From assembly GCF_009830285.1 (NCBI RefSeq), contig NZ_WUQX01000001.1, positions 3,038,501 through 3,102,500 on the forward strand: DNA of 64,000 nucleotides, written 5' to 3'. The first letter of the stretch is position 1, and every line of letters begins with the position of its first letter. This stretch comes from Sporofaciens musculi (GTDB lineage Bacteria; Bacillota; Clostridia; Lachnospirales; Lachnospiraceae). Both the position numbers and the translations under genes were made by a program. Under the pieces are notes generated by a model. The model saw only the letters and a list, made by a program, of their open reading frames with translations. It had not been told where the DNA came from and made no database searches. Positions 58,370-64,000 of the stretch are shown here, piece by piece.

Positions 58370-59773
58370 TTACATAAAGATATTCAATATAATAACCTCC
58401 ACGACGCCAACCGCCCATGCAACGGTGGAAGTAATGGACCAAACCGTCAACTGATCCTTTGCCTCACTGACTCCAAGGGTACGGTTTACCACCCAGAAGT
58501 AACTGTCGTTAAAGTATCCGAAGAACAGAGAGCCAACGCAGCATGCAACTGCCCCAAGCAGCGGGCTTGCGCCTGACGCTACCACGATAGGCGCAGAGAT
58601 ACTTGCCGCTGTTGTCATGGCTACTGTACCAGAGCCCTGAATGAAACGCATTGCAGTTGAGATAATCAGCGGAAGAATAATAATCGGAACCGCCGTCTGT
58701 GCAAGCCCTTCTGCCATAAATGTTCCAAGTCCGGAATCCTTAATGATCTGTCCCAGGGCTCCGCCTCCGCCAGTCACCAGCATAATAATTCCTGCGGACA
58801 TCATACCCTTCTCCATCTCAGAGATACAGGTCTGCCTGTCAAGATTTCTTCCCAATGTGAAGATTGCCACCAAAAGTCCAAGTCCTACCGCTACAATCGG
58901 CTGTCCAAGGAACACCAGAATCTCCATGAAGCCCGTTGTCTTACCCAGGGCTGACGCAATCGTATTGATGAGAATCAGAATGATCGGCACAATCAGAGGC
59001 ATGAAGGATTCAAGAGTTCCCGGCATTCCTGTCAAATCCATAGAAAAAGCGTTCTCATAATCCGGCTCCTGGTAAGGCGCCTCAATAATCTCGCCTTCTT
59101 CATTTACAATACGATAATACTTCTTCGCCAACACCATTCTGGCATATGCGATACACGCAATCGCCATAGGAAGCGCAAGAACGATGGTAAGCAAAATAAA
59201 CTTTCCTACATCCACTCCGAAGATACCACACACGCCAAGAGGACCAGGTGTTGGAGGAACCAGGGAGTGAGTGATTACAAGACCAGCCGCCAGTGATACG
59301 CCAAGGGCTATGACGGATTTCTTCGTCGCCTTGGAAATCGCCTTAGCAATGGGCGCCAATACCACGAAGCCAGAATCACAGAAAATCGGGATGGATACCA
59401 AAAAGCCTGTAAGCGCCAAGGCTTCCTCTTCCCTTTTCTTGCCGAATAGCTTAAGGAATGTATGAGCCATTCGCTTCGCTGCTCCTGTCACTTCAAAGAT
59501 TTGCCCCATCATAACGCCGAAGCCGATAATAATACCGATACTGCCCAGCGTGCCGCCAAATCCCGACGTAATGGAATTTACGATACCAAAAGTCTTTCCG
59601 TCCTCAAGGGTGATATTTACCAGAGGCATTCCGCCTACAACACCCACAATAATCGTACAGATAATCAGCGCCAGAAACGCCTGTACCTTTGTCTTTAAAA
59701 CCAGGAATATCAGGACGGCAATACCGATTGCCAGACCTATTAACATTCTCTGTCCACTCAGTCCGTTTACCAT
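58370..59773 (-). CDS. GntP-family sugar-acid permease
   Basis: This 467-residue protein has about 12-14 membrane segments and the features of the gluconate permease family, for example VSIPIFCDSGFVVLAPIAKAI, SLVPPTPGPLGVCGIFGV and FIQGSGTVAMTTAASISAPI. The family carries gluconate, D-glycerate, threonate and related acids with protons. In this operon, next to PdxA2 and DUF1537 kinases, uptake of a four-carbon acid such as threonate or erythronate is most likely. Confidence 0.92.
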   Translation of the reverse strand: MVNGLSGQRMLIGLAIGIAVLIFLVLKTKVQAFLALIICTIIVGVVGGMPLVNITLEDGKTFGIVNSITSGFGGTLGSIGIIIGFGVMMGQIFEVTGAAKRMAHTFLKLFGKKREEEALALTGFLVSIPIFCDSGFVVLAPIAKAISKATKKSVIALGVSLAAGLVITHSLVPPTPGPLGVCGIFGVDVGKFILLTIVLALPMAIACIAYARMVLAKKYYRIVNEEGEIIEAPYQEPDYENAFSMDLTGMPGTLESFMPLIVPIILILINTIASALGKTTGFMEILVFLGQPIVAVGLGLLVAIFTLGRNLDRQTCISEMEKGMMSAGIIMLVTGGGGALGQIIKDSGLGTFMAEGLAQTAVPIIILPLIISTAMRFIQGSGTVAMTTAASISAPIVVASGASPLLGAVACCVGSLFFGYFNDSYFWVVNRTLGVSEAKDQLTVWSITSTVAWAVGVVEVIILNIFM

Positions 59774-59878
59774 ATCTAAACCTCTTTTCTTATAATTATT
59801 AATTCTTTACACAAACAGATCTCTCTGGCCTAGACGGTGAATGAAATTCACCGTCTGTCTTTCCCCCCATGAACCTGT

Positions 59879-60883
59879 CTATGGCTTCTTCGTAAAATTC
59901 GGCGCATACTTCGCCGCCAGCAAAACAGCCTCAATCATGCTGACTGCACTTACGATTCCCTTTCCTGCAATGTCGAATGCAGTTCCGTGGTCTACTGAAG
60001 TACGAAGAATCGGCATCCCGTTGGTAATGGCAATGGTCTTCTCAAAATCAAGGGTCTTTGTGGCAATGTGCCCCTGGTCATGATAGAGGGATAACACGCT
60101 GTTGTATTTCCCGATTGCCGCCTGATGGAACACAGAATCCGCACCGATAGGCCCTACCACATTGTAGCCCTCTGCCTGTAATTCCTCCACCGCAGGCGTA
60201 ATCTCATTGACCTCCTCCCAGCCGAACAGCCCATGCTCTCCGCTGTGGGGATTAAGTCCTGCGATAGCCATCGTGCCCTCTGATACGCCAAGCTTCCTGA
60301 GGGCTTCAAGGCACCGCTTCACATAATCCTTGATCCTCTCCTTGGTAATCATATCCAGCATTTCACGCAAGGACACATGCCTTGTCAGGAAGAATACACG
60401 CATCCCGTTAGTTTCAAACATAGTCAGCGGGTCTTCTGTATCTGTCAGCGCGCCAAAAATCTCCGTATGTCCGATAAAGTTAATCTCACCTGCCCGCAGC
60501 GACTCCTTGTTAATGGGCGTCGTAGCTACGGCGTCCACCTTCCTGGCATTGGCAAGCTCGATACTCTTTGCAATGTATGCGTATGCCGCCTTTCCGCACA
60601 TGCCGTTTACCCGTCCAAACTCAAAATTTGCCATATCAACATTTGCCAAATCAATCAGGTTCAATACACCCTGACGGTAATCCCCTTCCTCTGGCTCATT
60701 AATGACATGAATCGTAAGATTGGTGTCTGTAATCTTGATGGCATTCTCCATAATGGTCTTGTCTCCGACAACTACACACTCTGCCATGTCAAATACTTCC
60801 TTAGAAGCCACCGTTTTTGCTACAATCTCCGGCCCAACTCCTGCCGGATCTCCGATTGGTACTGCGATTCGTGATTTTCCCAT
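59879..60883 (-). CDS. pdxA2: PdxA2-like 4-phospho-threonate/erythronate dehydrogenase
   Basis: This 334-residue enzyme belongs to the PdxA family ([11 protein letters not shown] at the N-terminus; metal ligands in [25 protein letters not shown] and [12 protein letters not shown]). PdxA2 oxidises 4-phospho-D-threonate or -erythronate and decarboxylates it to dihydroxyacetone phosphate (known for the DtnK-PdxA2 pathway). The genetic context with DUF1537 kinases and no vitamin B6 genes favours this role over pyridoxal synthesis. The start follows AAAGGAAG. Confidence 0.9.
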   Translation of the reverse strand: MGKSRIAVPIGDPAGVGPEIVAKTVASKEVFDMAECVVVGDKTIMENAIKITDTNLTIHVINEPEEGDYRQGVLNLIDLANVDMANFEFGRVNGMCGKAAYAYIAKSIELANARKVDAVATTPINKESLRAGEINFIGHTEIFGALTDTEDPLTMFETNGMRVFFLTRHVSLREMLDMITKERIKDYVKRCLEALRKLGVSEGTMAIAGLNPHSGEHGLFGWEEVNEITPAVEELQAEGYNVVGPIGADSVFHQAAIGKYNSVLSLYHDQGHIATKTLDFEKTIAITNGMPILRTSVDHGTAFDIAGKGIVSAVSMIEAVLLAAKYAPNFTKKP

Positions 60884-60925
60884 AGTTTTTCTTCCTTTCT
60901 CAAATAAATATGATTGACATCCGTA

Positions 60926-62230
60926 CTAAATGTACAATTTCTCCTTTAAATACGTAATACACTGGTTGATAGCGTCTCGTCCGCCCTGGCTTCCGCCCTT
61001 GGTGATAATGTGGACGCCCTCGAATTCACCCTTTAAAAACTGCCCGTATGCGGCAAGGGGAAGCACCTCGTCTTTTAAAGATAATCCTGCTGTACGAAAT
61101 CTCTCGCACACAGCAACCGTCACATCTCCTCCGCTGGTGTAAAGCCCCCGAAACGTAGGCTCTGCCTTGAAAATTCGGTATGTAATCTCCGCAAATGCAT
61201 GGTTAATCCTTCCAGTCACATCATCAAGGGAGCACTGGTAACGCTCCATATAGGGCTTAAAATCAATCCGGTTCTCCGGATAGATACCGTCTCCGGTCAC
61301 GGTACAGATGGCGTTGCGGTCACAGGCGGCAAGGATATCGTCTGCAACCCTCTCAATCTCCGCCACTCTCTTTTCATCGTCCTCCAACAGCTCTTTGGTA
61401 TCCACGAACACATTATGGGTTCTCTGGGACAGCCAAAGCTCCTTCATCTGTGCGGTTGTGTTCGGATTCACACTTCCCACCACGGCAAGAATCTTACTCT
61501 TTTCCTTCTTCTGGGACGGCGTAATCAGCTTCCTCGCCAGGGTCGCCGTAAATACCCCAGGATCTACCGCAACCACATGCAGCTTACTGGTAATCACCGC
61601 GTCTGCTATCAAATCCAAGTCCTCCTGGGTAATACAATCCAGAACGATAATCCTGCTGCCGCCGGCAACGCACTGGTTCATCAAGTCCGCCAGATAATGC
61701 TTCCCATGCATCAAATCCTTTAGCTGAATAGACGATACCTGGTACTTGCTCTGCTTATCAAAGAGCACCGCCGCCTCCGAAATCTTCACAGGCGTCTTAG
61801 GGTCAATGGCAATATCCGTCTTGTGAAGGGGTAAACCGTTTACCAGCATGTAGCCGCCTACCACAACCCTTCCAGATGAAGGGAAGCAGGGCGCGGCAAT
61901 GGCAACATAATCCTCCCCCAGACAATCCAGCATAGCGTCCGTCTCACTTCCCAGATTCCCCCGAAGTGTACTGTCAATCCGCTTGGAATAGACCTTCACG
62001 TCGTCTCCCTTCAACAGATTGCAGACATTGTGCACTCTGTTATAGGCAATCTCAGGCTCAACACCTCGACTATCCGTTGGATACAGGACACAGTCGCAAT
62101 CCGCCAGGGTTGACAGCTCGATTCGCTCGGTATTCATCACCGTGTACGCTTCGTAGTTCATCTTCTTTAGGAGTACACCGGTGGCATTGGCTCCTGTCAA
62201 GTCGTCTGCTATTACAACACACTGAGACAT
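60926..62230 (-). CDS. Four-carbon acid sugar kinase (DUF1537), DtnK-like
   Basis: This 434-residue kinase phosphorylates threonate- or erythronate-type acids at O4. The N-terminal domain has VIADDLTGANATGVLLKK (substrate-binding), RIDSTLRGNLGSETDAM and CFPSSGRVVVGGYMLVNG; the C-terminal nucleotide-binding domain has GLYTSGGDVTVAV and KGGSQGGRDAI. Start at 62230 follows AAAGGAGG; an upstream ATG overlaps that site. It is one of two paralogous kinases in the operon and lies directly before pdxA2. Confidence 0.9.
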   Translation of the reverse strand: MSQCVVIADDLTGANATGVLLKKMNYEAYTVMNTERIELSTLADCDCVLYPTDSRGVEPEIAYNRVHNVCNLLKGDDVKVYSKRIDSTLRGNLGSETDAMLDCLGEDYVAIAAPCFPSSGRVVVGGYMLVNGLPLHKTDIAIDPKTPVKISEAAVLFDKQSKYQVSSIQLKDLMHGKHYLADLMNQCVAGGSRIIVLDCITQEDLDLIADAVITSKLHVVAVDPGVFTATLARKLITPSQKKEKSKILAVVGSVNPNTTAQMKELWLSQRTHNVFVDTKELLEDDEKRVAEIERVADDILAACDRNAICTVTGDGIYPENRIDFKPYMERYQCSLDDVTGRINHAFAEITYRIFKAEPTFRGLYTSGGDVTVAVCERFRTAGLSLKDEVLPLAAYGQFLKGEFEGVHIITKGGSQGGRDAINQCITYLKEKLYI

Positions 62231-62258
62231 AACCAGCCTCCTTTCTATAAACATTTTT

Positions 62259-62368
62259 TGTTTGATTGTGTTTATATTGTACTCTTATTGTTCATTTATG
62301 TCAATTTAATCTATTTATTATCAAAAATTTCAGCTAATCGCACAAATAAAATGTTTGTTTTTGTTTAT
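62259..62368. promoter_or_regulatory. Internal promoter region with two DeoR-like direct repeats
   Basis: TGTTTGATTGTGTTTAT (62259-62275) and TGTTTGTTTTTGTTTAT (62352-62368) differ at two of 17 positions and lie 93 bp apart in the same orientation in the 160-base AT-rich gap between the two kinase genes. TGTTTG-type repeats are typical DeoR operators (family knowledge). This gap probably contains a promoter for the downstream genes. Confidence 0.6.
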
Positions 62369-62390
62369 TTTCACCAGAACCCTACATGGG

Positions 62391-63815
62391 CTATTTTCCC
62401 ATCAGCACCTCTGCTGCCTCTTTTAGAGTCGTAATCTCCCCTACATTTCCTGGGAAAATGACATAAGGTGTCATTGGAAACTTGCTCTCATCCCCTGTCT
62501 GCCAAACCGGAATACCCGGCTTAATCTGACCGAGAACATTAGCTTTCCTGACCCTAAGGGCTTTCGTCCCCACATCACTGGAGGTAATGCCACCTTTGGC
62601 AATCACGAAGCTTGGCGTAACGCTAAGCCGTCCCACCAAAGACTGCACCGCATCGGAAATCTTAACGGACAGTCTCAGTTCGTCCTCCTTATCTCCGGTA
62701 TCCGCCGTGATTAATGCCCGCGTCGTATAACAGCAAACAGTCTTTCCGGCTTTGATGCACTCCTCCTCTTTATCAAGGCACCGCTTCACCTCTGCCTCAA
62801 ACGCAGCCTCATCCTTTACGAGAGTCGCATCCAATTCAATAAATTCAATATCAGACAGCTCTTTTAAACACTCTACCTGCTTCGTGGTTTTATCCGTGTG
62901 GGAGCCGACTACAATAATTCCTCCGTTTGACGTCTCTTTTACCACCATCTGCTCTCTTAACAGCAAGGGCTGGTCTGTCACAGCGCCCATGACCTTTACG
63001 ATGGCGGCCGCTGTACGGAACATGAATACCTTGCCCTTTGCCATAGCGCGGTAAAGAGCCACACAGAACACCTTCACATCCACATAATCGACTGCATTTA
63101 CAATAATCTTATTGAAATCCTTCACCTCCATCAACTGGGCCTCAATCCTGTCAATGTCCATGTTGTGGATATCCTCAAGGGAAATACAGGTCACATCAGC
63201 GGCTTTATATGCGCCCTTCGTCTTTTCCTCCACGTATTCTGGCATGGTCATTGCAGTATAGCCAAAGGTCTTATCCTTGGCAAATTCCGTCTCATTTGCC
63301 GGAACAAGGTCGTCGCCGTACTTTACGTAGTGTACGTTCTCAATGGTAAAGCGTCCTCCTTCTTTGAAAAACGGACAGAGAATCTCGCCGTCAATGGTCT
63401 TTCCCGTATTCTGCTCATAGCAGCTCTTAAGAAGCTGCGTCTCCAAGGGGTAATGTCCCCGCAGCGTGCTGTCGCTTCTGCTGATGAAAATGTATTCCTT
63501 CCCCGTCTCCTTTGCCACTTGATCCACCACATCCCCAATCTCTTTATGGGCTTTCGTGGTCTGCTCCTCTGTAAAACCGCGGGAGTTGGTCAATACATAG
63601 AACAGATTGTTCTCCTCCTCAAAGCCCTGCCGGATGCTGTCCTTCTCCCAGTTGGTGTAAACAGAAATATCATGAACCGTCTGCACTCCCGTAGGGTCGT
63701 CGTCCAATACCACAATCTTCTTATTATTCCTGTCGATTTCCTTCTTCAAAAGGCTGTCGATATATTCCTCATCAATCCTCTTGTAAGAGTTTATAACCTC
63801 TGCTTTGACTGCCAT
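62391..63815 (-). CDS. Second four-carbon acid sugar kinase (DUF1537)
   Basis: This 474-residue kinase starts at 63815 after GGGAGG; an in-frame ATG 24 bases upstream lacks a site. It has IVVLDDDPTGVQTVHDI, SRSDSTLRGHYPLETQLL, PFFKEGGRFTIENVHYVKYG and the C-terminal SFVIAKGGITSSDVGTKALRVRKANVLG. It belongs to the longer DUF1537 subgroup often paired with a dehydrogenase of the 3-hydroxyisobutyrate type (here upstream). The substrate probably differs from that of the first kinase, for example the 3-oxo acid made by the dehydrogenase versus the acid itself. Confidence 0.9.
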   Translation of the reverse strand: MAVKAEVINSYKRIDEEYIDSLLKKEIDRNNKKIVVLDDDPTGVQTVHDISVYTNWEKDSIRQGFEEENNLFYVLTNSRGFTEEQTTKAHKEIGDVVDQVAKETGKEYIFISRSDSTLRGHYPLETQLLKSCYEQNTGKTIDGEILCPFFKEGGRFTIENVHYVKYGDDLVPANETEFAKDKTFGYTAMTMPEYVEEKTKGAYKAADVTCISLEDIHNMDIDRIEAQLMEVKDFNKIIVNAVDYVDVKVFCVALYRAMAKGKVFMFRTAAAIVKVMGAVTDQPLLLREQMVVKETSNGGIIVVGSHTDKTTKQVECLKELSDIEFIELDATLVKDEAAFEAEVKRCLDKEEECIKAGKTVCCYTTRALITADTGDKEDELRLSVKISDAVQSLVGRLSVTPSFVIAKGGITSSDVGTKALRVRKANVLGQIKPGIPVWQTGDESKFPMTPYVIFPGNVGEITTLKEAAEVLMGK

Positions 63816-63831
63816 TGCAAAATCCTCCCTG

Positions 63832-64000
63832 TTAATCAAACTTCTTTACTTCCACGTCCGCCAGCTTCTCGAAATACTGAACGATTCCGCCGTGGTCGTC
63901 GTTCATATGTCCGTGAATCTTCAAGGTCTGTAAAATCTCATAGAGCTGTGCGGTATATGGAATCGGAACGTCAATGGAATGGGCAGTATTCACCACATTC
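63832..64000 (-). CDS. C-terminal part of a hydroxyacid dehydrogenase, LtnD-like (partial)
   Basis: The frame enters from the right edge and ends at TAA (complement of 63832-63834), giving 55 residues: IPYTAQLYEILQTLKIHGHM, then DDHGGIVQYFEKLADVEV. This is the C-terminal helix region of the 3-hydroxyisobutyrate/tartronate-semialdehyde reductase family, which includes L-threonate dehydrogenase LtnD. It lies 16 bases before the kinase start, so it is in the operon and would oxidise the acid before phosphorylation. Confidence 0.75.
   Translation of the reverse strand, partial: NVVNTAHSIDVPIPYTAQLYEILQTLKIHGHMNDDHGGIVQYFEKLADVEVKKFD

Overview
The window joins two kinds of DNA. Positions 1 to about 25,580 are GC-rich and almost entirely on the + strand: the right-hand part of a contractile-tailed (myovirus-like) prophage. 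The rest, to 64,000, has lower GC and is ordinary chromosome of a Firmicute, most likely a Clostridia/Lachnospiraceae gut bacterium. The evidence is the hrcA-grpE-dnaK-dnaJ operon with a perfect CIRCE element, the CBS-type manganese pyrophosphatase, the GGGtGRT/NifU-like pair and a BceAB-type transporter. Species cannot be resolved from the sequence alone.

Prophage layout. The window opens at the end of a probable portal gene. A lambda-type head module follows (ClpP-like protease with a nested scaffold start, decoration protein, major capsid protein), then connector genes. The P2-type tail is sheath, tube, chaperone with a probable -1 frameshift, and tape measure. The baseplate is encoded by X, D, V, U-like, W, J and I homologues, the last with a repeat-rich C-terminus. 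After three small genes of unknown function comes a complete diversity-generating retroelement (DGR). It consists of a C-type-lectin/FGE-like target protein whose last 45 codons hold the variable repeat (VR, 18145-18259), an Avd-like accessory protein, the template repeat (TR, 18727-18841) and a DGR-type reverse transcriptase. VR and TR are 115 bp each and differ at 15 positions, all at adenines of TR. The lysis genes follow: two small membrane proteins, a GH25 + CHAP + CW_7 endolysin and an LLH-type holin. The lysogeny end holds one gene on the - strand with its own promoter, two XRE regulators with paired operators, and an IS30-family transposase as the last phage gene.

The right end of the prophage lies inside, and truncates, a VaFE/SpaA-type surface adhesin gene on the - strand. 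No site-specific integrase is visible in the part seen. The working hypothesis is a phage that moves by an IS30-type transposase and carries a DGR-diversified receptor-binding protein. The left end is outside the window, so this is not proven.

Chromosomal layout. Positions 28.1-31.9 kb hold an FMN-binding lipoprotein overlapping a chemoreceptor gene, and a family-10-like glycosyl hydrolase. The heat-shock operon occupies 32-37.2 kb. Housekeeping genes follow to 43.9 kb: RarA, TcdA, a polysaccharide deacetylase, a flavin reductase, an inorganic pyrophosphatase and an S1-domain protein with a structured leader. Next are an ABC exporter with two ATPases and one permease, the GGGtGRT/NifU-like pair, an AT-rich TetR-MFS-KTR cassette that looks acquired, tRNA-Thr(CGU), a cupin, and a BceAB-like transporter. 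Two paralogous coiled-coil proteins, a thioesterase and a TruA-like pseudouridine synthase with Glu at the catalytic Asp position come next. The window ends with a - strand four-carbon sugar-acid (threonate-type) operon: dehydrogenase, two DUF1537 kinases, PdxA2-like dehydrogenase, GntP permease and DeoR regulator.
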